Shown: positions 24,774-33,006 of the stretch, piece by piece | How positions within the stretch are numbered: the stretch's first letter is position 1 | Layout: every line of letters starts with the position of its first letter | Origin: Cyanobacteria bacterium UBA791 | GTDB lineage: Bacteria > Cyanobacteriota > Vampirovibrionia > Gastranaerophilales > Gastranaerophilaceae | Assembly: GCA_002297005.1 (NCBI GenBank) | Contig: DBIX01000073.1 | Location: 1 to 46,482 of the forward strand | Reading direction: 5' to 3' | DNA length: 46,482 nt | Notes under the pieces: model-generated | Seen by the model: only the letters and a program-made list of their open reading frames with translations | Database searches by the model: none | Told to the model about the DNA's origin: nothing | Program-made: the position numbers and the translations under genes

Positions 24774-27263
24774 ATGGAAAATATATTAGAAAAACTAAAT
24801 GAAGAACAAGCAGAAGCCGTACAAGCTACAAAGGGAGCAGTTTTAGTCCTAGCTGGAGCAGGTAGCGGTAAGACTCGTGTGCTTACATCAAGAATTGCAT
24901 ATTTAATTCAACACGGAGTCCCATCTAGAGAAATTCTTGCAGTAACATTCACAAACAAAGCCGCAAAGGAAATGCGTGAACGTTTGGAAAACATGCTTGG
25001 AGAACAAGCTGCAAAATTCATGTGGGTCGGAACATTTCATAGTATTTGCGGACGTATTCTAAGACAAGATATTGATAACTATACTTTCAAGTCTACAAAT
25101 AAAAAACTTGATAAGAATTTTACAATTTACGACGAACAAGATGCGTTAAATGTAATAAAACAAGCTATCAAAAAACTGAATCTTGATGACAAAAAATATC
25201 AACCAAAAGTAATAAAATCACACATTTCAAATGCTAAAAACAAAATGATGGATGCATACACTTACGCAACTTACGCAAGAGATTTTGTATCACAAAAAAT
25301 TGCAGACGTATTTGAAATTTACGAAAACACATTGAATAACAATAATGCTATCGACTTTGACGATATGCTTATGATTACCGTAAAACTTCTTGAACAATGC
25401 CCAGAAGTTAGACAAAAATATTATGACAAATTCAAACATATTCTAGTAGACGAGTTTCAAGACACAAACTTAGCTCAATATAGACTCGTAAGAATGTTAT
25501 TTACAAACGGTATTGAAGACTATGATAGAACTCGTTCACTTTGCGTTGTAGGTGATGTTGACCAATCAATATATAGCTGGCGTGGTGCAGATTATAGAAT
25601 TCTTTTAAACTTCAAAAAGGATTTTCCTGATACCCAAATGATTAAGCTAGAACAAAACTATCGTTCTACAGATAACATTTTAAAAGCAGCAAACTCAATT
25701 ATCCAAAACAATGACGAAAGAGTAGACAAGGTTCTTCGTTCAACAAAGGGTTCTGGTGAAAAGATTGTTATTTATGAGGCAGAAGACGAATCAGACGAAG
25801 CAAACTTTATTGCAATGAAAATCAAACAAATTACAAATCGTCAAGACTATAACAAATGTGCCGTTTTGTATAGAACAAATGCACAATCACGTGCAATTGA
25901 AGAAGCTTTTATGGCAACCTCTATTCCGTACAAAATATATGGCGGTCTAAAATTCTACGATAGAAAAGAAATCAAGGATGTCGTTGCTTATTTAAAACTT
26001 ATCTATAATACGAACGATTCAGTAAGCTTTAGAAGAATTATTAATGTTCCAAAACGTGCAATCGGTGATACTACAATGCAAAAACTTCAAGAATTTGCAG
26101 ATGAAAATGATATTAGCTTATTTGAAGCGATTGACAGAATAGAAGAAACTGAAATTCAAAAGAAAACTCAAGCAAAGCTAAAAGATTTTCAAACTTTGAT
26201 TTTAAAATTAAAAGAAGCTCAAAGCAGATATAGTTTTGACGAATATATTGGACTTGTTATTGAAAAGAGTGGATATATAGCAGAGTTACAATCATCGAAT
26301 AATCCAGACGATGAAACAAGAATTGAAAACTTGCAAGAATTAGTAAATGTTGCAAGCGAATTTGAGCCTGAAGAAATTGATAATACTTTAGGCGAATTTT
26401 TAGCTCAAATTGCGTTAGTATCTGACACAGATAACGTCGAAACAATTTCAAACAACGTAACGCTTATGACTCTTCACTCTGCAAAAGGTCTTGAGTTTCC
26501 TTACGTATTTTTAGCAGGGCTTGAAGAGGGAGTGTTCCCGCATTCAAGAACTTTTGAATCAAAATCAGAGCTTGAAGAAGAACGTAGATTAATGTATGTT
26601 GGCGTAACTCGTGCAGAAGAAGAATTGTTCATTACTTATGCAAAACGCAGACTACTTTGGGGTGATTACAAATATAATCCACCATCAAGATTTTTAGAAG
26701 AAATTCCATCAAGCGTAATGGATACAAGTTATAACGAGTCAATGACAACACCTGTCAAATCAAGTTTTAAACGAGCAGCAGAAACAATAAAAACAACAAG
26801 GTTTAACGATGACGGCAGAATTATGTCAACATCAGGCTTTGGCAAAAACTTTGTAGCACCGCAAAATAGAAGTTTGTCACAAAACACAAATAAATCTTTT
26901 GTTGTTCACAAAAATAAAAACATTTCAGAGGGTGCAGCTCAAATCTTAAAGAAAAACCCTGTTTCTAAAGAAAAAGAAGCTGAAAAAATAAAAAAATTCT
27001 TTGAAGATAACAAAATTAAAAGAAAAATTGAAGAACAAAGACAACAAGAAAAAGAAGCTCAAGAACAAAAAGAGCGTGAAATAAAAGAACATAATACATT
27101 TGAAATTTTTAAGGCTGGCGATAGAGTGTTCCACGAAAAATTTGGAATAGGAACAATTCTAGACGTTATGGAAGTCGGTGAAAGTTCAATGTATACCGTA
27201 GATTTTGGAAGACAAGGGAAAAAAGCACTCGATACGAGCTATGCTAAATTGAAAAAATTTTAA
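24774..27263 (+). CDS. pcrA: ATP-dependent DNA helicase PcrA/UvrD
   Basis: An 829-aa 3'-5' SF1A helicase for repair and replication restart. Motif I is GAGSGKTR near residue 31, motif Ia TFTNKAAKEM, motif II DEFQD, motif III DVDQSIYSWRGAD, motif IV QNYRST, motif V TLHSAKGLEFPYVF and motif VI LMYVGVTRAEEE. A Glu/Lys/Gln-rich linker (about 710-770) precedes a C-terminal Tudor-like domain (GDRVFHEKFGIGTILDV) of the kind that contacts RNA polymerase in PcrA. ATG 24774 has TAGGG very close upstream. It is the second UvrD-type helicase in the window and the housekeeping one. Confidence 0.94.
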   Translation: MENILEKLNEEQAEAVQATKGAVLVLAGAGSGKTRVLTSRIAYLIQHGVPSREILAVTFTNKAAKEMRERLENMLGEQAAKFMWVGTFHSICGRILRQDIDNYTFKSTNKKLDKNFTIYDEQDALNVIKQAIKKLNLDDKKYQPKVIKSHISNAKNKMMDAYTYATYARDFVSQKIADVFEIYENTLNNNNAIDFDDMLMITVKLLEQCPEVRQKYYDKFKHILVDEFQDTNLAQYRLVRMLFTNGIEDYDRTRSLCVVGDVDQSIYSWRGADYRILLNFKKDFPDTQMIKLEQNYRSTDNILKAANSIIQNNDERVDKVLRSTKGSGEKIVIYEAEDESDEANFIAMKIKQITNRQDYNKCAVLYRTNAQSRAIEEAFMATSIPYKIYGGLKFYDRKEIKDVVAYLKLIYNTNDSVSFRRIINVPKRAIGDTTMQKLQEFADENDISLFEAIDRIEETEIQKKTQAKLKDFQTLILKLKEAQSRYSFDEYIGLVIEKSGYIAELQSSNNPDDETRIENLQELVNVASEFEPEEIDNTLGEFLAQIALVSDTDNVETISNNVTLMTLHSAKGLEFPYVFLAGLEEGVFPHSRTFESKSELEEERRLMYVGVTRAEEELFITYAKRRLLWGDYKYNPPSRFLEEIPSSVMDTSYNESMTTPVKSSFKRAAETIKTTRFNDDGRIMSTSGFGKNFVAPQNRSLSQNTNKSFVVHKNKNISEGAAQILKKNPVSKEKEAEKIKKFFEDNKIKRKIEEQRQQEKEAQEQKEREIKEHNTFEIFKAGDRVFHEKFGIGTILDVMEVGESSMYTVDFGRQGKKALDTSYAKLKKF

Positions 27264-27303
27264 TATTCCGTAAAAAGTACTAATCATTTTTCCATGTTTT
27301 CTC

Positions 27304-27309
27304 TATAAT
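27304..27309 (+). promoter_or_regulatory. Putative -10 box of the prs promoter
   Basis: A consensus TATAAT lies 30 bases upstream of the prs start. The -35 region 17 bases earlier (TAATCA at 27281) is poor. Confidence 0.4.
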
Positions 27310-27339
27310 AAAATTACAAATTGCAAACGAGGAAGAATT

Positions 27340-28335
27340 ATGAAAAATGAATTAGCAGGAATGATAAATCCGACACATGACATCAAGTTGTTCTCAGGAC
27401 GTTCAAACCCAGAATTAGCAGAAGAAATCGCTAAACATTTAGGTACAACTGTTGGACCTATGGTTATTAAAGACTTTGCTGACGGCGAAATTTACGTTCA
27501 AGTTCAAGAAAGTGTTCGTGGTGAAGACGTATTTATCGTTCAACCAACATGTAAACCAGTTAACCAAAATTTAATGGAATTGTTGATAATTATTGACGCA
27601 TTTAAAAGAGCAAGTGCAAAATCAATTACAGCAGTAATTCCTTATTATGGATATGCAAGACAAGATAGAAAAACTTCTGGGCGTGAAGCTATCACAGCAA
27701 AACTTGCAGCCGATTTATTGACTACAGCTGGATGTTCAAGAGTTTTAGCAGTTGACTTGCACTCTGGTCAAATTCAAGGTTTCTTCAACATCTTAGTTGA
27801 CCACATCTTCGCAACTTCAATTCTTGTAAACCATATCAAAGAATTAGGCTTAAAATCAGAAGACTTAGTAATAGTAAGCCCTGATACAGGTGGGGTTAAA
27901 CGTGCAAGAAACTTTGCTAAAGATTTAAAATGCCCATACGCTATTATTGATAAACGTCGTGACAAACACAACGAAGCCATTGCTAACTGCGTAATTGGGG
28001 ATGTAAAAGGTAAAACTTGCGTAATGTGCGATGATATTATTGATACTGCAGGTTCAATCACAGAAGCAGCTAAATTATTGAAAAAAGAGGGTGCTGAAGA
28101 TATTTATGTATGTGCAGTTCACCCAATTTTCTCAGGTCCAGCTATTCAAAGATTGAATGATGCACCTATCAAGGAAGTTGTTATTACAAACACAATTCCT
28201 CTTGATACATCAAAATTACCACCAAAAATCAAACAACTTTCAGTAGCTAATTTGTTAGCTCAAGCTATTTCAAGAATTCACGATGACGAATCAATCAGCT
28301 CATTATTCGGATTTGAAAAAGAAATGAAAGTGTAA
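27340..28335 (+). CDS. prs: Ribose-phosphate pyrophosphokinase
   Basis: Makes PRPP from ribose 5-phosphate and ATP for nucleotide, histidine and tryptophan synthesis. The 331-aa protein has KLFSGRSNPELAEEIA at the start, the YYGYARQDRK ATP-binding flap, DLHSGQIQGFF, the catalytic DKRRDKHNEA and the PRPP-binding loop MCDDIIDTAGSI. GAGGAAG lies upstream of ATG 27340. It is the class I type and likely monocistronic with a bidirectional terminator downstream. Confidence 0.95.
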   Translation: MKNELAGMINPTHDIKLFSGRSNPELAEEIAKHLGTTVGPMVIKDFADGEIYVQVQESVRGEDVFIVQPTCKPVNQNLMELLIIIDAFKRASAKSITAVIPYYGYARQDRKTSGREAITAKLAADLLTTAGCSRVLAVDLHSGQIQGFFNILVDHIFATSILVNHIKELGLKSEDLVIVSPDTGGVKRARNFAKDLKCPYAIIDKRRDKHNEAIANCVIGDVKGKTCVMCDDIIDTAGSITEAAKLLKKEGAEDIYVCAVHPIFSGPAIQRLNDAPIKEVVITNTIPLDTSKLPPKIKQLSVANLLAQAISRIHDDESISSLFGFEKEMKV

Positions 28336-28356
28336 AAATAAAAAAATAGAAATAAC

Positions 28357-28389
28357 AAAAAAGACTTGATGAAAGATCAAGTCTTTTTT
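28357..28389. terminator. Bidirectional intrinsic terminator
   Basis: AAAAAAGACTTGAT (28357-28370) pairs with ATCAAGTCTTTTTT (28376-28389) around a GAAAG loop. It has A and T tracts on both sides and lies between the convergent prs and hydrolase-like genes. Confidence 0.9.
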
Positions 28390-28398
28390 GTTAAACAA

Positions 28399-29319
28399 TT
28401 ATTTTTTTGCTCCGGCTTTTTTAAGTCTTGCTTCTCTTGCGGCTTTTAATTTTGCAGCCTTTGCGGCTTTTGCAGCAGCAGCTTTAGCTTTTGCGGCAGC
28501 TATACTTTCTGGAGTAATTGGAGTTAAACGACCTTTAAAATAAGGTTTTAGCCAAGCAGTAATTTGATAGTTTAATTCAGGATAACCTTTTAATAAAGTC
28601 ATTCCCATTCCGCCTTTTGGCATATTTAAAGCATCAAAGTTACCTTGAGCAAATTTTGCAAGCTTATTTTGTTCTTGAATAGAAAGTCTATCAGTAGAAC
28701 TTGCTATCGCAAGAATTGGAGCTAAACCAATTTCAGTCATAGCAACCGGAATATACAAACCTTTAATAGACATCATTGGTGAAAATAATACTAATGCTTT
28801 TGGTTTTACAGGCAAAGCCTTTGCAACAAGAACAGCTGTATTTGCACCAATATCACTACCAACAATAGCATAATCTGCAAAATTCAACTTTTTATGTTTA
28901 GTTTTTACATATTGCATTACATACAAAACATCTGATGGATATTTTGCATAAGTATCATTTTTGAAGTACTGCCATGCACGTTGTCTTAAAGTTTTTGTAT
29001 AAACACTTTTACCATGTCCCCTCAAATCCATACCGACAACAGCAAAACCAGCATAGTTCAATTTGTTTTCTAAGTTAGAATACAATCCATAATATCCACC
29101 TAAAGAGTGTAATAAAACTACAACCGGATATTTATCCATACGAGTTTTAGGATAAGAAACATAAGCTTTGATTACAAAACCATCTTGAGTTTCTACATCA
29201 TAAACTTTATGCACAACAGGGTTGTATGGCTTTGTTTTTTTCTTTGCTGGTACTGACATGACAGGCATAGCAACAAATAAACATAAAATAATTAAAATAA
29301 ATGATTTAATAAGTTTCAT
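28399..29319 (-). CDS. Secreted alpha/beta-hydrolase-like protein with altered triad and Lys/Ala tail
   Basis: About 306 aa. A signal peptide (MKLIKSFILIILCLFVAMPV, cleaved near MSVPA) precedes an alpha/beta-hydrolase core with VVVLLHSLGG (oxyanion region) and GMDLRGHGKS. The nucleophile elbow, normally GxSxG, reads GSDIG, so Asp sits where Ser is expected. The usual C-terminal His of the HG motif also seems replaced (GGMGMTLL). It may be inactive or use an Asp nucleophile as haloalkane dehalogenases do. The last 45 residues are Lys/Ala-rich (repeats of AKAAAAKAAKAAK), possibly binding nucleic acid, envelope polymers or anionic lipid. ATG 29319 is chosen because TATAAT ends 6 bases upstream; a GTG at 29325 is in frame. 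No Shine-Dalgarno is seen. Confidence 0.7.
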   Translation of the reverse strand: MKLIKSFILIILCLFVAMPVMSVPAKKKTKPYNPVVHKVYDVETQDGFVIKAYVSYPKTRMDKYPVVVLLHSLGGYYGLYSNLENKLNYAGFAVVGMDLRGHGKSVYTKTLRQRAWQYFKNDTYAKYPSDVLYVMQYVKTKHKKLNFADYAIVGSDIGANTAVLVAKALPVKPKALVLFSPMMSIKGLYIPVAMTEIGLAPILAIASSTDRLSIQEQNKLAKFAQGNFDALNMPKGGMGMTLLKGYPELNYQITAWLKPYFKGRLTPITPESIAAAKAKAAAAKAAKAAKLKAAREARLKKAGAKK

Positions 29320-29325
29320 AAACAC

Positions 29326-29354
29326 ATTATACTCTAATATAAGAAATTTGTTAA
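29326..29354 (-). promoter_or_regulatory. Leaderless-type promoter of the hydrolase-like gene
   Basis: Reading leftward, TTAACA (29354-29349), a 17-base spacer and TATAAT (29331-29326) are followed by six bases and then ATG 29319. Transcription starting 6-7 bases after the -10 would begin at the start codon. No ribosome-binding site is present. Confidence 0.6.
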
Positions 29355-29411
29355 CATTTTGTTACAAAATACACCAAAAAAAGTAAATTTTTTCAAGTAG
29401 AAATACTTATA

Positions 29412-29417
29412 TATAAT
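29412..29417 (+). promoter_or_regulatory. Putative -10 box for the MgtE-N/FliG-like gene
   Basis: A consensus TATAAT lies 34 bases before ATG 29452, with only weak T-rich sequence at the -35 position. Confidence 0.4.
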
Positions 29418-29451
29418 ATAAGAGAGAAAAAGAGTTCAGAGGATTTTATAA

Positions 29452-30363
29452 ATGTCAATTAAAATAGATGCAAACTTAAGCGTTATTCAAAACAAATTAA
29501 GCATTTCAAGCTCAAGAATGGCTTTATATGCTGAAAAATCAATTGACGAAATCATTGAATCAGAAGCAAAAGCTGGTAACAACCGTGCAGTTCAATATGC
29601 TAGAGAATTATATGGCAACGCTTCTCAATTAGTAAAAGCTTTCTCTTTAGACAACCCAAGCAACAAATTAACAATTTTACAAGAATTAAATGAAAAAGAT
29701 ATTATGGAAATCATGCCAAACATCGACAAAGAAGGTTTGATGTTAGGTTTGAACTTCTTCACTCAAGATAAAATGTTAAAATTATTAGAAGAAGCTCCAA
29801 TCGAAGAAGTTGTAAATATGGCTTTAGAAGTTATGCCTTTAGGCGACATCTTAGAAATGATTCCTTCTAAAGATTTAGACAAATTCGTTCAAAACAAAGA
29901 TTTAGATCAAGATTTAGTTTTTGATTTTATTGGTCAATTAGCTCCTGAAGTTTTAGCTCAAATGGTTGAAGCTGTAACAGGTGTACCTCTAGAAGAAGAT
30001 TCATTAGATCCAAAAGAATTAACAAAAATGATTCAAGGTTTTGATAAAGATACATACTTAGATTCAATGGTTGCAATGGATGCAGATGCTAAAAGACAAT
30101 TAATCGGTTTAATGGCTAAAAAAGATCCTGAAATTTTACAATTATTCGAAGCTAAAAGCTATACAAATTCTTTAGCAACATTACAAAAACCTGATATGAT
30201 GAAAGGCACAATCGCATTAACTCCAGAAACAATGGTTGAAATGTTAGGCGAATTACCAAAAGAATTATTATCAATCGTTGCAACTCAAATTGACGCAAAA
30301 GAATTCGCTGAAATCTTAGTTAAAAAACACCAAGATATTTTAGAATCAGTTATTGCTGCGTAA
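29452..30363 (+). CDS. MgtE-N/FliG-like helical repeat protein of unknown function
   Basis: A 303-aa acidic, all-helical cytoplasmic protein. Middle and C-terminal segments (DIMEIMPNIDKEGLM, DILEMIPSKDLDKFV, MVEMLGELPKELLSIV) carry the pattern of short helices with LxxLP-type turns seen in the MgtE N-terminal domain and FliG, which are structurally related right-handed superhelices. It has no CBS or membrane domain, so it is not MgtE, and I see no convincing FliG torque-helix signature. AGAGGA lies upstream of the start. It converges on and overlaps pncC by 14 bases. Function unknown. Confidence 0.65.
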   Translation: MSIKIDANLSVIQNKLSISSSRMALYAEKSIDEIIESEAKAGNNRAVQYARELYGNASQLVKAFSLDNPSNKLTILQELNEKDIMEIMPNIDKEGLMLGLNFFTQDKMLKLLEEAPIEEVVNMALEVMPLGDILEMIPSKDLDKFVQNKDLDQDLVFDFIGQLAPEVLAQMVEAVTGVPLEEDSLDPKELTKMIQGFDKDTYLDSMVAMDADAKRQLIGLMAKKDPEILQLFEAKSYTNSLATLQKPDMMKGTIALTPETMVEMLGELPKELLSIVATQIDAKEFAEILVKKHQDILESVIAA

Positions 30364-30892
30364 TATGATAATTAGCATTAATAAATTCAAGCAAAAACGC
30401 TAGAGCTTCCTCAGAAAAAAGGAATTTTAGCGTTTTTCTACTTAGATGAGAATTTAACTTTAATTCTTTAACTTGAACGCAGTATTTATTTTTAATAGCA
30501 ATAAAAGCAGTACCTACGGGTTTTCCACCTGATGGTTGAGGACCTGCAACACCTGTTATAGAAACGCAAATATCTCTATTTGTTTTTCTAAACAAACCCT
30601 CTGCCATTGCTTCAGCACATTCTTTACTAATCACGCCATAGTTTTCTATAATTTCTCTATCAACGCCAAGAATATCAACCTTTGCATCTTCAGAATATGT
30701 AATAAAATTTTCTTTCACATAAGTTGAACTACCTGAAATATCAGTTAGTCTAGAACTAATAAGTCCGCCAGTACAACTTTCTGCAGTCGCAACAGTCAAG
30801 GAAAACCTAAACAGTTGTCGAGCAACCGCTTGGTCTTTCTTTGAGGATAACTGCATATATAAAATTTTTAAATTTTCTAAAAACTTCTTCAT
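30350..30892 (-). CDS. pncC: Nicotinamide-nucleotide amidase (CinA C-terminal domain)
   Basis: A 180-aa stand-alone CinA_C protein that deamidates nicotinamide mononucleotide to nicotinate mononucleotide in the pyridine nucleotide cycle. The core motif TVATAESCTGGLISSRLTD, then STYVKENFITYS, SKECAEAMAEG and SITGVAGPQPSGGKPVGTAF, is diagnostic. It lacks the N-terminal MoCF domain of full CinA. No Shine-Dalgarno is seen, and a strong promoter places the transcript start about 2-3 bases before ATG 30892. Its 3' end overlaps the convergent gene. Confidence 0.9.
   Translation of the reverse strand: MKKFLENLKILYMQLSSKKDQAVARQLFRFSLTVATAESCTGGLISSRLTDISGSSTYVKENFITYSEDAKVDILGVDREIIENYGVISKECAEAMAEGLFRKTNRDICVSITGVAGPQPSGGKPVGTAFIAIKNKYCVQVKELKLNSHLSRKTLKFLFSEEALAFLLEFINANYHITQQ
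30393..30437 (+). terminator. Intrinsic terminator embedded in the 3' end of pncC
   Basis: AAAAACGCTA (30393-30402) pairs with TAGCGTTTTT (30428-30437), with an inner TTCC/GGAA helix. It lies 30 bases past the stop of the rightward helical protein gene but inside the coding region of convergent pncC. Confidence 0.55.
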
Positions 30893-30901
30893 TTGATAAA
30901 G

Positions 30902-30930
30902 ATTTTATGAATAAAGTAACAAGTTGTCAA
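30902..30930 (-). promoter_or_regulatory. Strong promoter of pncC, near-leaderless
   Basis: Reading leftward, a consensus TTGACA (30930-30925), a 17-base spacer and TAAAAT (30907-30902) are followed by nine bases and then ATG 30892. The expected transcript has at most 2-3 untranslated bases, and no ribosome-binding site exists. Confidence 0.7.
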
Positions 30931-30955
30931 CTAAAAATATAAAAAAATATTATAA

Positions 30956-31002
30956 AAAGTGTTAAAAAAACACTTTAAAAATAAAAACTTTTGATTTATA
31001 AT
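30956..31002 (+). promoter_or_regulatory. pyk promoter region with dyad
   Basis: TATAAT (30997-31002) lies 32 bases before the pyk start, with TTTAAA (30974-30979) 17 bases upstream of it. An inverted repeat, AAAGTGTT (30956-30963) and AACACTTT (30969-30976), runs into the -35 box and could be an operator. The -10 is clear; the rest is weak. Confidence 0.4.
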
Positions 31003-31034
31003 CAGCATGTATGAAGTGTCTTGTGAGGTGAGGT

Positions 31035-32468
31035 ATGAAAAATAATATAAAAACAAAGATTGTGGCAACACTTGGACCAAGTTCAAACACCAAAGAAAAA
31101 ATTAAAGCTCTTATTGAAGCTGGTGTAACAATGTTCAGATTAAACTCTTCACACGGGGATTTTGAACAACATTTGACTAACTTGGGCTATATTAGAGAAC
31201 TTGAAAAAGAATTAGATACATTAATTCCTGTACTTTTAGATTTACAAGGTCCAAAAATCAGAGTAGGATTACTTGAAGAACCTATCAAAATCGAAAAAGA
31301 CCAAATTTTAAAATTTAGACATCAAGAAAAATTAGAAAACGATATTATCCCTGTAGATTACGAGGGAATTGCAAAAGACGTTACTGTCGGCTCAAGAATT
31401 TTAATGGACGACGGTAAAATTTCCCTTGAAGTTGTAAAAGTTGAAAATGACGTAGTTTTCGCAAAAGTTATCGCTGGTGAATTACTAAAACAACGAAAAG
31501 GTATCAACATCCCTGGTTCTTGCGGAAGTATCAACGTTTTAACTGAAAGAGATAAAGAGTTTGTAAAATTTGCTATCGAAAACAAAATTGACTATCTTGG
31601 TCTATCATTTGTTAGAAACGCAAAAGATATTACAGATTTAAAAGAAATAATTGAAGCAAACAAAGGTAAAATCAAAATTATTTCTAAAATCGAAAAACCA
31701 CAAGCTATCAAAAACATTGATGAAATCATCGAAAAATCAGCTGGTATCATGGTAGCAAGAGGCGACTTAGGTATTGAAATTTCACCAGAAAAAGTACCAG
31801 TAGTACAAAAAGAAATTATTAAAAAAGCAAACGCACAAAGAAAAGCTGTAATCGTTGCAACACAAATGTTGGAATCAATGATTGAAAACCCAATTCCAAC
31901 AAGAGCAGAAGCTTCTGACGTTGCAAACGCTATCATCGACGGAACTGACGCAATTATGTTGTCAGGTGAAACTGCAGCTGGTAAATATCCAATTGAGGCA
32001 GTAAAAATGATGACAGCTATTGCAGAAGAAGTTGAATATAGCCAATTAATGCGTCACAACCATTACGATGAAGAAACATTAGAAATCAATAAAAACGATA
32101 GTATCGCTATTTGTTCAGCCGTAATTGATATGGTAGATAAAATTAAAGTAAAAGCTATCATTACATTTACAGCTAGTGGTTATACTGCAAAATTACTTTC
32201 TAAAGCAAAACCAACAGTACCTATTTTAGTATGTTGCCAAAGCAGAAAGAATTGTAGAAGATTAAAATTGTATAGCGATATTTATCCAATCGACATTAAT
32301 TTTGATGGTGAATTTACAGAAGAATCACTAAAAGAATTTAACAACGTATTAATTAACAAATACGGATTAAAGAAAGGTGACACAATCATCTTCACAGGTG
32401 CTATTCCTGATTTAATGAGTGGCAAAACAAACTTCATTAAAATCCACGAACTTGGCACATTAAGTTAA
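31035..32468 (+). CDS. pyk: Pyruvate kinase
   Basis: Transfers phosphate from phosphoenolpyruvate to ADP, the final ATP-yielding glycolytic step. The 477-aa protein has KIVATLGPSS, FRLNSSHGD, the metal and phosphoenolpyruvate site KIISKIEKPQAI, GIMVARGDLGIEI, and the signature region ATQMLESMI with TRAEASDVANAI. The C-terminal regulatory domain is present. GAGGTGAGG lies upstream of ATG 31035. The next gene follows after 66 bases, with a hairpin between them. Confidence 0.95.
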   Translation: MKNNIKTKIVATLGPSSNTKEKIKALIEAGVTMFRLNSSHGDFEQHLTNLGYIRELEKELDTLIPVLLDLQGPKIRVGLLEEPIKIEKDQILKFRHQEKLENDIIPVDYEGIAKDVTVGSRILMDDGKISLEVVKVENDVVFAKVIAGELLKQRKGINIPGSCGSINVLTERDKEFVKFAIENKIDYLGLSFVRNAKDITDLKEIIEANKGKIKIISKIEKPQAIKNIDEIIEKSAGIMVARGDLGIEISPEKVPVVQKEIIKKANAQRKAVIVATQMLESMIENPIPTRAEASDVANAIIDGTDAIMLSGETAAGKYPIEAVKMMTAIAEEVEYSQLMRHNHYDEETLEINKNDSIAICSAVIDMVDKIKVKAIITFTASGYTAKLLSKAKPTVPILVCCQSRKNCRRLKLYSDIYPIDINFDGEFTEESLKEFNNVLINKYGLKKGDTIIFTGAIPDLMSGKTNFIKIHELGTLS

Positions 32469-32494
32469 TGTTTTTTAAAGAACTAATGACAATA

Positions 32495-32530
32495 TAACTC
32501 CCTTACGTTATTATTAACTTAGGGGAGTTA
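32495..32530 (+). promoter_or_regulatory. Hairpin that sequesters the ribosome-binding site of the 153-aa gene
   Basis: TAACTCCCTTA (32495-32505) pairs with TAGGGGAGTTA (32520-32530), 11 bp with one G-U pair and a 14-base loop. The right arm is the Shine-Dalgarno (GGGGAG) for ATG 32535. Translation may therefore depend on melting or on an upstream ribosome. It could instead be a weak pyk terminator (followed by TTTT). Confidence 0.5.
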
Positions 32531-32534
32531 TTTT

Positions 32535-32996
32535 ATGAGTTTAAACACACCGAAAACACTAAAGAAAAGCACATTTTCAACAGAAAATGACGAATTTAAT
32601 GAACTATCAACAACAGCATTACTAGCAAGAAAATCAGTTCCAGCACTACATAGAGAACTTGCTAATAACTATGTATTGATTAAAAGAATTTATAAATTCC
32701 AAGCTGTAAAATCTGCCCTTACTCAACAAGATAAGGCAATTCTTGATAAATACAATTTTGCTCCATTGGCAGAAACTACAATTGAACAAGTTAATAAAGA
32801 ATTAGAACTAATGAGAAGTATGTCAGCTGACGAAAGCGAAGAAAAAAGAAATGATGCTGACGAATTAATTATAATCAGAACAAAAGAATTAAAATATATA
32901 GTAGCAAGCAGATATTCAAGCCTACATAACGAACTTAACAACGGTTATGTTGCAATGGAACGTTATTTTGAAGAAATTTCAAAATATTATTCATAA
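32535..32996 (+). CDS. Small helical protein of unknown function
   Basis: A 153-aa hydrophilic protein with a disordered N-terminus (about 1-25) and several helices (ALHRELANNYVLIKRIYKF, IEQVNKELELMRSMS, LKYIVASRYSSLHNELNNGY). Charged residues are spaced like a helical bundle. No TM segment, signal peptide or known motif is seen. The gene lies between pyk and proB, 10 bases before proB, and is probably co-transcribed with proBA-tyrA. Function unknown. Its ribosome-binding site is buried in a hairpin. Confidence 0.7.
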   Translation: MSLNTPKTLKKSTFSTENDEFNELSTTALLARKSVPALHRELANNYVLIKRIYKFQAVKSALTQQDKAILDKYNFAPLAETTIEQVNKELELMRSMSADESEEKRNDADELIIIRTKELKYIVASRYSSLHNELNNGYVAMERYFEEISKYYS

Positions 32997-33006
32997 GTGA
33001 GAAAAA

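Noticed and set aside
29452..30363. Flagellar motor protein FliG
   Set aside because: Only the general helical-repeat pattern is shared. No charged torque-helix signature is seen and no flagellar gene adjoins it.
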